A DNA stretch of 64,000 nt from NCBI GenBank assembly GCA_020310875.1, contig CM035407.1:68052658-68116657 (forward strand), given 5' to 3'. Both the position numbers and the translations under genes were made by a program. The stretch comes from Ceratopteris richardii. Lineage: Eukaryota; Streptophyta; Polypodiopsida; Polypodiales; Pteridaceae. This document shows positions 10,861-20,510 of this stretch, piece by piece. How positions within the stretch are numbered: position 1 is the stretch's first letter; every line of letters starts with the position of its first letter. Below the pieces are notes generated by a model. The model was given only the letters and a program-made list of their open reading frames with translations, was not told where the DNA came from and did not search any database.

Positions 10861-11104
10861 CATAGATTCAGGTGCTGGTGTTGCTATTGCAACCACCTCC
10901 CTGTGGAAGCAATGGGGACAACCCACATTAAGACCAACTAGAATGAAGCTTCAAATGGCTGACGGTCATTTTGAAAGACCTCTAGGATTGCTTGAAGGGA
11001 TAACTCTAACCACCTGTGGGGTAGAGTTTGAGCACACATTTGCTATATGTGACTTTGAGAAAAATAATATTTATGAGATGATCCTAGGAAGACCCTTCCT
11101 ATGA
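10861..11104 (+). pseudogene. G1 first protease domain (retropepsin PR1)
   Basis: In the frame through 10865 the sequence reads T-I-D-S-G-A-G, the aspartic protease active-site loop. About 75 residues later comes M-I-L-G-R-P-F-L, the conserved Leu-Gly element at the end of the fold. A TGA follows at 11102. No ATG is needed, because in gypsy elements PR is released from the polyprotein. It sits in the usual place between gag and RT, in a different frame from both, so it depends on frameshifts that are probably mutations. Confidence 0.8.
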
Positions 11105-11760
11105 CAATTGCAAATAGTACAGGATTGGGGAACCAACTCCTTGTACTTACAACACTTAAGGGTCACCACCAAGGTCAATTTGAAGGATTAATCCTTCAGA
11201 GATGTACCACCCCTACAGTGGAACCCCATTCATAAAGCAATAGAAGATTCAATCTCTGTGCATTCTGGAAGTTCTCCTGACCCAGTTATACTCATTTGTG
11301 GATGTGCAAGGTCACAGAGGAAGAGGAAAAACGCTTGAAGGCGAGAGAAGAAGGAACTTCTCAAGAAGATAGACCAATTAAAGACCCAGCCTATACACCA
11401 ATGATCTTTTTAGATGAGGAATTTGAGCCTCATGGCTGGCCAAAAATCTTAGCTACCATGGACATTGCTGTCAATGAGGAACAGTGGACACCTCATTGTG
11501 ATGAGGAGGGTTATGATATCTCAGTGTTCATGTGTCAGCCCTTGCTAGAAGAATGTGACCCTAGTGATGTCATAAAAGAAGAAGAGAATGATGATGATAT
11601 AGAGTCCATTGTGATGGATAGGTGCTTCAACTCAGAGCAGCACTATCTAGAAGATAAAGGAGTGTTCACCTAGAAAGAAGAAGAACCTCTCACAAGTATT
11701 AAAACGGTAAATTCAAAGGATGGAAGTGAGAGCAGTCAAAAGAAGAAGAAAAGAAAAGCA
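11105..11760 (+). pseudogene. G1 acidic linker between PR1 and RT
   Basis: An open frame from 11296 to a TAG at 11671 is rich in acidic residues (EEENDDDIESIVMD), and the same frame resumes in RT. No enzyme motif is visible. It is probably an inter-domain linker of the polyprotein. Confidence 0.5.
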
Positions 11761-13340
11761 GTGAAACAAGAAGAGGAGGAATCATTGTTTGAAGTACCAG
11801 AAAACTTCAAGAAATATGAAGTTGACGACTACAAAATTTTGGTACGAATGCCTAAGAGAGAGGCCATCATCGGAGAATCATACGATAATAAAGAAAAGAC
11901 CAAGAAAATTGTAGTGACCATTGAAGAGAACGAAGAGAGATGCACATATATAGGCGATGATCTAAGTGCAAGAGAAGAAATGGAGCTCGTAGCTCTATTA
12001 AGGGAATATAGGGATGTGTTTGTGTGGCACTATAGAGACTTGAAAGGGGTAGATCCAAGAATTTGCTCTCATACTATCCCCATGACTACTGATGCCAAGC
12101 CCACCAAACAGAAGCCCTACACATATAATGATACATATGCAGCCAAAATAAAAGAAGAAATTGATAGGCTGATTGAAGCTGGATTCATCTATGAGATCGA
12201 GCATATTGAATGGGTGTCCCCCATTGTAGTGGTGCCCAAGAAGAACAGGAAGTTGCGAGTGTGTATTAACCTTAAAAAAGTTAATGCCACTACAATCAGA
12301 GATAGTTATCCACTTCCAATCACGGAACACCTATTGGAGCGTGTTGCAGGCAAGGAAGTTTATAGCTCCTTGATGGAATTTCGGGTTACAATCAAGTAGC
12401 CATTGCCCCAGAAGATCAACACAAAACAGCTTTTGCCACAGAGTGGGGAATCTTTGCATTTCGTGTGATGCCATTTGAGCCCACCAATGCACCTGCAACA
12501 TTCCAAAGGCTCATGTGTCATGTCTTCAAAGAGTTCTTGCGAAAGAGATTAGAAGTATATGTGGACGATTTATGTGCTCATTCCCAAGAAAGAAGATACC
12601 ACATTCCTGAGCTCACACAAATCTTCAGCAAGTGTAGAGAATATCGAGTGTGTCTAAACCCAGAAAAGTGTGTGTTCATGGTGCGTCAAGGTAAAATCTT
12701 AGGTCATATTGTTTCTAAGAATGGAATCTCACTAGATGAAGTTAAGGTACGAGCCATAGCGGAGCTGCCAAGGCCAAGGAATGTTAAAGAGGTACAAGCC
12801 TTTATGGGCCATTGTGGATACTACCGTAGGTTTATCCACATGTACGCGATCATAGCTAGACCCCTTTATGCCTTGTTGTCTAATTAGTGGAACGACGAAT
12901 GCGAGAATTCTTTCAATGAACTGAAGAAACGTTTGTGCACAGCACCAATACTGACCACTCCTGATTGGAATAAACCATTCCATGTCCATGTGGATGCATC
13001 CAATCATGCCATAGGATGCATGCTAGCACAACCCATAGGTGAAGGAAACTTAGATTTGCCCCTAGCATATGCTAGTAGACAACTCACCGTAGCTGAACGA
13101 AACTATACCACAACTGAGCGAGAGGGCTTAGGCATGGTATATGCTGTGAAGAAGTTAAGACACTATTTATTGGCCAACAAGCTCAAGTTTTTCACTGATC
13201 ATCAAGCTTTTTTATATTTGGTCAATAAACCTTGCAATACTGGACGCTTAGTAAGATGGTTCCTCTTACTAATGGAATATGACTTTGAAGTTGTTGTCAG
13301 GAAAGGTAGAACCCACCTTCGGGCAGATCACCTTTCTTGA
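11761..13340 (+). pseudogene. G1 reverse transcriptase and RNase H
   Basis: The RT N part (11761-12399) includes I-E-W-V-S-P-I-V-V-V-P-K-K, the gypsy RT strand before the palm. A frameshift near 12380 moves the reading to the frame of 12465. The catalytic Y-V-D-D is at 12558-12569. A TAG at 12885 interrupts the connection region. RNase H follows from about 12950, with catalytic acids visible in H-V-D-A-S-N-H, T-E-R-E-G-L and F-F-T-D-H-Q. The end A-D-H-L-S is followed by TGA (13338) where the family norm is arginine, which suggests CGA to TGA. The enzyme copied element RNA into DNA. Confidence 0.88.
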
Positions 13341-13367
13341 ATCACTTCAGGAGAGTCACCACAAGGA

Positions 13368-16300
13368 GTGTCTGATGAATTGCCCGATGCTTATCTGTTC
13401 AATTTAGAAGTTGTTCCTAAATGGGCAAATAAGTTGGTACCAGTCCTAACCTTCGGCCCTGCAAATAAGAATGTGAAAACATCACAAGAAGAAATTGTAA
13501 AATCACAAAAATATCACATTTTGGCAGGAAGCATGTACAAACAAGATACAGAGGGTGTACTAGCTTGTTGTGTTGAGGACGATGAACATAGTAGTTGGTT
13601 GCAACAAGCTCATGAAGAATTGCTAGGAAATCATTATTCTAAAGAGCGCACATTACAAAATCTGAAACATTTAGGAGTGTATTGGCCTAGCATGGACAAA
13701 GAAATACATGAGTGGATTAAGAATTGTCCAATGTGTAGAGAGAGACCACCAGTAGAGCATGCCACCCTTTATCAAGTGTCATTAATTCCTGATTGGAGTG
13801 CTCCATTGGTAGAGTTTATGAGATCCGGAAGATTACCCAAAGAGGCTAACCTAGCAAGAAGACGAAGCATGGAGCAAGAGGCTCAAGGCTATGCCTTAGT
13901 AGGAGACAACCTATACCGAAGAGGCAAAGATGGTTACTTAAGACTGTGTGTTCATGAATCAGACTATTTGAAAGTCTTAGAGACTGCACACAGTGGTGTT
14001 GCAGGTGGACATTTTGGTCCTGACCGAGTGATCAAGACCATTCTATTCTCAGGACTTTGGTGGCCCACTCTCCATATGGATGCACATACCTATGTAAAGA
14101 AATGTGACACATGCCAACGTGCACAATATCCAGTTAGAAAAGATGAGATGCCTTTGAAGCCAATGATGGGAGGACGTGCATTCTCAAAATGGGGTATAGA
14201 CTTTGTAGGTCCTATTAACCCCCCAGCTAGAAACTCCCATGCAGAGTATATTATTGTAGCCACAGATTACCTTACCAAGTGGGTAGAAGTGAAAGCCACA
14301 ACAAAGAATGTTGCTCAGACTATGGCTAAGTTCTTATTCGAGAATGTGTTCACAAGATATGGGCTACCAATAGAGTTAGTGAGCGATAGAGGCGCACACT
14401 TCTTGAATGAAGTCATTGAAAATCCTCTCCAAGAATTCTTGGTAATACATAAGAAGTCTGCCCCCTATCACCCGCAAGCTAACGGACAAGACGAGAGCAC
14501 CTATAAGATCCTCTGTAACGTATTGACAAAACTGGTAAATAATAAACGCTTTGATTGGGACAAACAACTTCATCATGCTGTTTGGGCTTATCGAGTTTCC
14601 TACAAAACGGTACTCAACGCCACCCCATTTCATATGGTCTTCGGACAAAATGATGTGCTACCATTGGAATTTCTCATCCCAGCCTTAAAAGTAGCACAAG
14701 AACATGAGTGGAATGGACATGAATTGTCCTCCAGGATCTTTGATCTAGAACGCTTAGGTGAGACGAGGCTAGGAGCGGCAGCAGGCATCTATGCTGCAAA
14801 GAAAAGACAAAAGGCATACTTTGATGCACATATCAAAGATAAAGGATTGAAAGAGGGAGACCTAGTGCTGGTCTATACGCTAAAACAACATGCCCGTAAG
14901 TTGGAAAAAAGAGGATATGGACCCATGATCATTCATCGAATTTCCACTAGCGGTGCGGTTCAATTGGCTACTTTAGAAGGTGACATCTTGCCAAACTATA
15001 TTAGTGGATGTAGAGTCAAGTTATACCAAGAAACTCTTACAGAGGATATGCTTACAAGACTCAAAACTGCTAAGAAGCGAAAAGAAGAGGAGTTAAGGGT
15101 GAGGGAAGAAGCACATGCAGAGGCTAGAGAGCGTATTAGGCGAAATAAGTTAAGGCGACTAGGCCTAGATGTCAACTCAAACGCCCCAAAATATCACATG
15201 GATATGTGCCAAAAATCAGGCATAGCGACTTCTCAAGTCATTGACCGACGTCCCTTTGTGACCATAGAGATAGGACAAGGAAAGGGTGCAAGGACTGTGA
15301 AAACATTGATTGACTCAGGTGCAACAAGTAGTGCAGTTAGACTTTCCTACTGCCAAGACTTGCACTTGGACATCAATCCCATAGAAGCTTATCTCATAGG
15401 ATTGGGAGGTGTGGAAACCCCTTGTTTGGGCGAGGTGGAACTTCCCATCTACCTTCAAGATGTTCCAATGAAAGTCAAAGTGCTACTATGTCAAGATGAG
15501 AACCTTACAGAACGACTTGTCTTAGGACAAGAGTGGATTTATGACAATGCAATCAACTTGAATCTAAGAAGTCAACTTCTTCAAGTTTGGGTCCAGGGAC
15601 AATGCTTTACATTAGAACTAGAAAATGGCATGCTCACAAATACAGATGTCACATCTTGTAGTTCTCCTAGGACTAATCTTAGCAAAAGAGATGTTGTATG
15701 CGTCAAACGCTCTATGTTGCAAGAGAACTCAATCATGGAAGAACAGGCTCAAGGACAAGCGGACTCCTCCTCTAGTGCAAGGACTAATACCGCCACTACA
15801 ACTCAACCAACAAGGCAAGCACAACAGAACAGGACAACTGCTATATCAAATAGACAATGGGATTTCCAAAGGAAAGTAGTGCCGGGCATGAAGCAGAACT
15901 GGGTACAAAAAGGAGAGCAACCACCGGCCTTAACCCCACAATTCCCCTCTAGGGACTCCCATCAGGCCAGAAGACGACTGAAGAAGCTAGGACAAACTCA
16001 ACCACAAGATATCCGACAAGTTTGGGTGCCTAAGAAACTAGCTGCAGCTCAACAAGGACAATTGCAAATATGGGTACCCAAGAAGCTCTTACATGCACAA
16101 CAATCTATGCTCTCCCACATGAGAAAAGTCACAACAAAGAAGCCAAGGTGGAGCAAGGTATGGAATCCAAAAGCACTAGTAGCCCCCACAAAACCAAGGA
16201 ACCAACCACGCGGGATACAAAATTTAAGAAACCATCCAAAGATGAAGATGCCTGAAGTGATCTCTACAGTGCCAAATGATGTTCTAAGATGGACCCCAAT

Positions 16301-16370
16301 AAGGAGGATTACATCATTTCAAGATCCAATGGATACCTCCACCAAAGCCGGCATCAACATCTACAAGTAA
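13368..16370 (+). CDS. G1 integrase with duplicated zinc domain plus second retropepsin
   Basis: One uninterrupted frame of 1000 codons continues the RNase H frame. Residue numbers count from 13368, a GTG that is probably not a true start. Two HHCC zinc domains are present: H82, H89, C120, C123 and H208, H215, C246, C249, both H-X6-H-X30-C-X2-C. The integrase core has D278, D340 and E376, giving a D-D-35-E pattern. A GPY/F-like segment (KLEKRGYGPMIIHRI) follows. After an arginine- and glutamate-rich helix comes a second retropepsin-like domain (about 625-750): L-I-D-S-G-A-T at 647-653 and L-V-L-G-Q-E-W near 716. The tail is basic and carries W-V-P-K-K-L twice and W-N-P-K once. All expected catalytic residues are intact, although other parts of the element are broken. 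Confidence 0.88.
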   Translation: MSDELPDAYLFNLEVVPKWANKLVPVLTFGPANKNVKTSQEEIVKSQKYHILAGSMYKQDTEGVLACCVEDDEHSSWLQQAHEELLGNHYSKERTLQNLKHLGVYWPSMDKEIHEWIKNCPMCRERPPVEHATLYQVSLIPDWSAPLVEFMRSGRLPKEANLARRRSMEQEAQGYALVGDNLYRRGKDGYLRLCVHESDYLKVLETAHSGVAGGHFGPDRVIKTILFSGLWWPTLHMDAHTYVKKCDTCQRAQYPVRKDEMPLKPMMGGRAFSKWGIDFVGPINPPARNSHAEYIIVATDYLTKWVEVKATTKNVAQTMAKFLFENVFTRYGLPIELVSDRGAHFLNEVIENPLQEFLVIHKKSAPYHPQANGQDESTYKILCNVLTKLVNNKRFDWDKQLHHAVWAYRVSYKTVLNATPFHMVFGQNDVLPLEFLIPALKVAQEHEWNGHELSSRIFDLERLGETRLGAAAGIYAAKKRQKAYFDAHIKDKGLKEGDLVLVYTLKQHARKLEKRGYGPMIIHRISTSGAVQLATLEGDILPNYISGCRVKLYQETLTEDMLTRLKTAKKRKEEELRVREEAHAEARERIRRNKLRRLGLDVNSNAPKYHMDMCQKSGIATSQVIDRRPFVTIEIGQGKGARTVKTLIDSGATSSAVRLSYCQDLHLDINPIEAYLIGLGGVETPCLGEVELPIYLQDVPMKVKVLLCQDENLTERLVLGQEWIYDNAINLNLRSQLLQVWVQGQCFTLELENGMLTNTDVTSCSSPRTNLSKRDVVCVKRSMLQENSIMEEQAQGQADSSSSARTNTATTTQPTRQAQQNRTTAISNRQWDFQRKVVPGMKQNWVQKGEQPPALTPQFPSRDSHQARRRLKKLGQTQPQDIRQVWVPKKLAAAQQGQLQIWVPKKLLHAQQSMLSHMRKVTTKKPRWSKVWNPKALVAPTKPRNQPRGIQNLRNHPKMKMPEVISTVPNDVLRWTPIRRITSFQDPMDTSTKAGINIYK

Positions 16371-16630
16371 CATCAAAAGCCTCAACGAGCAACAACCATG
16401 TGCTTCTTGCACAACCCTGTCTTTTGCACCATTCCGGTCATGCATTTCCAAAGTATGCATTAATATAGGGCCACATTACATGGCTATGCATAGACACATT
16501 TGAGAGTCCCATGCACAAGAGCACATTGACATATGTCAATTATTTTTTCTGATACTAACATCTGTCGTCTTGTTTGGTGACATTCTTCCACCAAAAAAAA
16601 AAGAGAAAAAAAGAGGAAAAAAAAGAGAAG

Positions 16631-16679
<49 letters not shown>

Positions 16680-16680
16680 A
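16371..16680 (+). other. G1 3' untranslated part with first copy of a direct repeat and GA tract
   Basis: Bases 16425-16535 resemble 17350-17475 (TTTTGCACCAT, a CATGCATTTCCAA-like core, ACATTACA, CCCATGCACAA). An A-rich purine run and a (GA)n tract (16637-16676) precede the Argonaute segment. Confidence 0.6.
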
Positions 16681-17128
16681 TTCCCAGGTTTGGTCCATGG
16701 AACGTGAATGAGTCATGCTTAGTTGAAGATGGAACCATTGATTATTGGGCAGTTATCAGTTTTGATAGAAGTGTGTCTCGGCTAGTAGATGATATAATTG
16801 CTACCTTATCTGGTAGATGTCAAGAACTTGGCATGAACATGGCATCCACAACTATGGTTTCCTCTTACCATGGTAGGAGTGAAGAGCTGGAAGGTCCGCA
16901 ACTTGAGTGATGCTTAACTACTGCATGTACGAGAGCATCCAGGGAGATATCTACAAGGGGTAGTTCTGGTACCTTGCAAATCTTTGTATGTATACTGGAT
17001 GAGAAGACTCCTGCTTATGGTGAGCTAGAGAGAATATGTGAAACTAAGCTTGGTGTAGTTATCGACTGTTGTTTGTCAAGGAATATAAAGAAATTCAATT
17101 CTCTGTATTTGGAAAATAATGCTTTGAA
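16681..17128 (+). pseudogene. Argonaute MID-domain fragment captured in G1
   Basis: In one frame the sequence reads P-R-F-G-P-W-N-V-N, then WAVISFDRSVSRLVDDI, then after a single TGA (16908-16910) T-L-Q-I-F-V-C-I-L-D-E-K, Y-G-E-L-E-R-I-C-E-T-K-L-G-V, D-C-C-L-S and Y-L-E-N-N-A-L-K. This order matches plant Argonautes: the GxWN start, WA/C-x-x-F, the I-L-P-D region, Y-G-x-L-K-R-I-C-E-T-x-L-G and Q-C-C-L of the MID domain that holds the guide 5' end. It stops just where the PIWI domain should begin. About 140 codons have no intron although plant AGO genes are intron-rich, which suggests capture from RNA. The TTATTCCCAG before it could instead be an old splice acceptor. With no PAZ or PIWI it cannot slice. 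Confidence 0.82.
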
Positions 17129-17771
17129 AAGAGGAGACATGATCAGCAATTCAAAAGATCTCATCAGTGGACCATCAACACAGACATTCATCAACAATGT
17201 TCCATCCCAAAGGCCAAGTGTACAACACGAAGAGATGAACATCGATCGACCTTCTCCATGGTACGTATCTTTACTTTGGAAACATCATAACCATGATAGC
17301 TTAGGAAACCTCTTCATCGACATACCCTTGAGCACTTAGCTCAAGAACCCCAGTTTTTGCACCATACTTCTTCCGATGCATTTTCCAAGTAAGCATGCAT
17401 AGGGCTACATTACAAGGCTGTGCACAAGGCACATATTTTCCTCAACCCATGCACAAACACACTTACCCATCATCCACTATGGGTTATGAGTACTTAGCAT
17501 GACTACTATGAACATCAACTTTGGAAGATCTAGAGGACATCAGCGGAGACTCACAACGACACAGTCATGCTGGAATCCAACGAAGAAGTACATACCAAGG
17601 TTCTACAACTTGCAAAGGCTCGTAGTGACAGATGAAGAACCGGACAACCAACCCTACCACATCTGGAAGCCAGACGACTTTTGTGAAGGGACACTCCCTC
17701 TCAAAGCACTACTTGGAACAACCACTACAACAAGGGTCTGTTAGGGACGACAGACTCGAGAAGGGGGGGAG
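17129..17771 (+). other. G1 3' region: second direct-repeat copy and polypurine tract
   Basis: The frame of the Argonaute piece runs on to a stop at 17337 but no longer resembles Argonaute. Bases 17350-17475 are the second copy of the repeat seen at 16425-16535. The polypurine tract GAGAAGGGGGGGAG (about 17758-17771) directly precedes the LTR. Confidence 0.65.
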
Positions 17772-18385
17772 TGTTGGAACTCAATGTCAAGCACAAGCAT
17801 GGAAGCACATCAGAAAGGTGGACACACACAAGAAGAAGGAGCAAGTAGGGAGCTCCAAGAAGTACATGTCAAATTTTTAGAAGAATCCCCTACAAAAATA
17901 GTGATTTCCATCACTAAAAACCATTGTAAATACCATTTTCTATTTTTGTAACTCCATTTTGTTCAAGCCAAGGAGTCCTCAAGCTTGAGGAGTATTAGAA
18001 GTATCATCCTACCAATTTTCATAATTTATAGACTTCGTGTGAGCCCTCAAATAAGCCCTGGAACCTAATTTTTAACTAGGCCGGACACTAGGTCTGGACA
18101 GGGCCAAAACTAGTCCAAAAACTATAAAAAGAGCTAGAGAGCTCATTTTTGGGGTTAGCTTGTTAGAGAATAGAGCTTTTGTAAGAGAACTCTTTTGCTA
18201 TCAAAGCTTTCCATTGTTCCTCTCTTTGATCTTGCCTTGTGTGCATGTGTGTGTATGTGTGTGCATGTTGGTGTGCTTTCACTCACACACTTGTGCCTTC
18301 ACTTGCTCGTGGTCTTCATACCGGTCCTCACGTCTTCGCAGATTGACAAGTAAAGGAGGTGGTAATTACACTTGAGCTACACGAG
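17772..18385 (+). repeat. 3' LTR of G1, truncated
   Basis: It starts TGTTGGAACTCAATG straight after the polypurine tract. A TATA-like element (CTATAAAAAGAG) lies at about 18121, followed by a T-rich and TG-rich region typical of the R/U5 part. It is interrupted near 18385 by A sequence, so its true end and length are unknown. Confidence 0.75.
18121..18132 (+). promoter_or_regulatory. TATA box in the G1 LTR
   Basis: CTATAAAAAGAG lies about 350 bases into the LTR in a position suited to start transcription of the element. No other promoter element was identified. Confidence 0.5.
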
Positions 18386-19268
18386 TTTCATAGCAACCAA
18401 CCCAATAATTGTCAAAAAAAAGCATGCAAATCTGGACGTAGTGATCCCCCCTTGGGATAAAACAATCTAAGTAGCCGGGTACCACTCAAGTAGCAAAATA
18501 TGTGCTTAACCACCTGCCAATGCTTGACACTAGGGCAATGCTTGATCTGCGACATGCATAATAGACGTGTTCTACCTAGAGTGATCTTCCTACAACAGAA
18601 TAGAAACTAATTCTTGAAATGTTAAGGCATTTGGATTGCCTTTCATCATCAAACAAAGAGTAGAAGCAAAGCTTTGATGATTCAGGAAGACCATTCAGAA
18701 CAGTTTGCACAAGTGAAATGTCAGGAAGGACTTCATCAGCAAAAATCAATTGTTCCTTCAAATCCTTGATCTTTGTCAAAAAACTATCCATAGAATCACC
18801 TTCATTCATATGCTCACTCTCCAACTGTTTTCAAAGGTAAGCAACACGATCCTCATTGCTAGCCTAGTACAATGTGGTAAGTGTATCCCAAGCATCCTTA
18901 GCTATTCTGCAAGAGCGAATGTGAGGAATAATGGCATGTTTGATAGACAACACTATCAATGCATGTGCCTGAGCATCTCTGCCATCTCAATGAATTTGCT
19001 CTACAGTAGGTGCAACAGGAACCGCAACACAAACAGGAATCTGTAGAATATCACCATCTTCAATGCCATCAACATCAGCTTAAGTACCTGTATTTGCAGG
19101 TGTAATAGTATGTTTTTCAAAACCCTGCACAATATTCCACAGTCCTTTTGCGATCAATACATGAAGCATCATATAAGCCCATAATGGGTAATTCATACCA
19201 TCCAACTTATCCTCAATAGCCAACATACGAAGTACATCACTACTTTTAACAATGGCCATTGACTAAAA
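18386..19268 (-). pseudogene. Family A remnant A3: gag joined to RNase H
   Basis: On the minus strand gag starts near 19258 and reads through the capsid region to about 18541, with several stops. It is then joined directly to RNase H sequence (18540-18386), the part encoding the S-D-W-A-G region. RT, integrase and protease are deleted. Codon 43 is still CAG. Ten bases of leader remain before the B1 LTR begins at 19269. The rest of this A copy (primer site and LTR) lies at 22631-22877, on the far side of B1. Confidence 0.82.
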
Positions 19269-20280
19269 TGTTGGAACAAAACAATCACAAATTGATGATT
19301 ACAAAGAGCTTGAAGCAAGTCTATGATTAGATTGAAGTGAAAGAAGTCATTTGAGAAAATGAAGAGATCTCAGAAGTAAAGCTTGTATACATATGTACAT
19401 TATAGTTGGAAAATCTTGTAATTTAAGTATAGATAATCCTTAGGATGATAAGGAGTAATGTAATAGACGCGGGATAAGTCTAGAACCATATGTATATAAG
19501 TCAATGATGTAAAGAAATACATGAGAGAGTCATTAGAAGACAAGTGTCATAGAGATAGATGGGAAGAGAGTCATCTTCAGAAAACATTGACAAGTATTTC
19601 ATAGATTTCTCTCAGTATGATCATGTGGATTAGAAATCCTTTTGTACACATCTAATCTAAAAGCTAATGAAGCTATGTTCAAAGTTTCATCATCTAATTC
19701 CTTTCATGTTGTGAGTATGATCAATAGGAACATGTGTATGTAGAGTCTGCAGGTAGACCTCTCAGAGTCACACACTTTTTTGTGTCAATGTTTTGCTTAG
19801 ATCTCAGTGCACAGTGTAAAGTTTTTTATGATGAGCATTCAAAATCTAAGTTAGAAGGTAAGGAAGCTATTGCTAAAAGCATTTAGCAAAACAGGATCTG
19901 TGCTGCGAAAAATCAACCTTAGAAGTTACCTATGTCAAAGTCGCTTGTTCAGGAAGATAGTTTCTGACATACTTTTGATCTTAAGGATCAAATTAAAGTT
20001 TTAATGATTCTTTTGAAAGAATAATGGTTGATATGATTGCAAAAAGGTATTGTGGAGATATGTGCATCATTGGTTTGAAGAAATCTAAAGATATGTGCAG
20101 GTAATGAAGTCAATCTTTGAAGCAGACTATTGAAGGATGAAGAATTTCACTCAGAGAAGTGATAGTTGAAAGTTTTGGTAAATGAAGATAACATTTGTGA
20201 AAAGTTTGGTCCATAACTGATATAGAGGTGATCTTAAATCAGTATAGATCAAACCTTTGGAGATTTAGAGGTCTCCAACA
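19269..20280 (+). repeat. 5' LTR of B1 (1012 bp)
   Basis: It starts TGTTGGA and ends TCCAACA, an inverted pair. A primer site follows immediately. A minus-strand copy of about the same length (55115-56134) confirms the bounds. Confidence 0.88.
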
Positions 20281-20281
20281 G

Positions 20282-20293
20282 TGGTATCAGAGC
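20282..20293 (+). other. Primer binding site of B1
   Basis: TGGTATCAGAGC begins one base after the LTR and matches the initiator-Met tRNA type. Confidence 0.88.
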
Positions 20294-20510
20294 TAAAGGT
20301 GCAATACAAATGAAGTAAAGAGCATTGGAAGTCCCGACTGTTGCAGACATTGAAGTCTTTTCAAATTGAAGGAGCACAGGATCAAAGTTTGGAAGAAAAC
20401 CTGAAGGAGAACCAAGCACGAGTTCAAAGGATCAAGAAAGATTAAATCTTTATACAAAAGGTACATTATATCATCATAAATCTTAGTAATTGCAGACATA
20501 GAAGATCAAA

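Larger units (their letters stand above)
6575..18385 (+). mobile_element. Gypsy element G1 with second retropepsin and Argonaute fragment
   Basis: The order is tandem-repeat leader, N-terminal extension plus gag, protease, RT and RNase H, two HHCC domains, integrase core, a second retropepsin, a basic tail with W-V-P-K repeats, an Argonaute MID fragment, a polypurine tract and the first 614 bases of the 3' LTR. The 5' LTR and primer site are missing, because the leader abuts G3 directly. The 3' LTR is cut off at about 18385 by an A remnant. The upstream extra coding region before gag recalls Ogre/Tat elements of plants, but the lineage is not settled by sight. Confidence 0.85.

Noticed and set aside
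16681..17128. A functional Argonaute gene
   Set aside because: Only the MID region is present, with an in-frame TGA. PAZ and PIWI are absent, and it is embedded between the pol end and LTR of G1.
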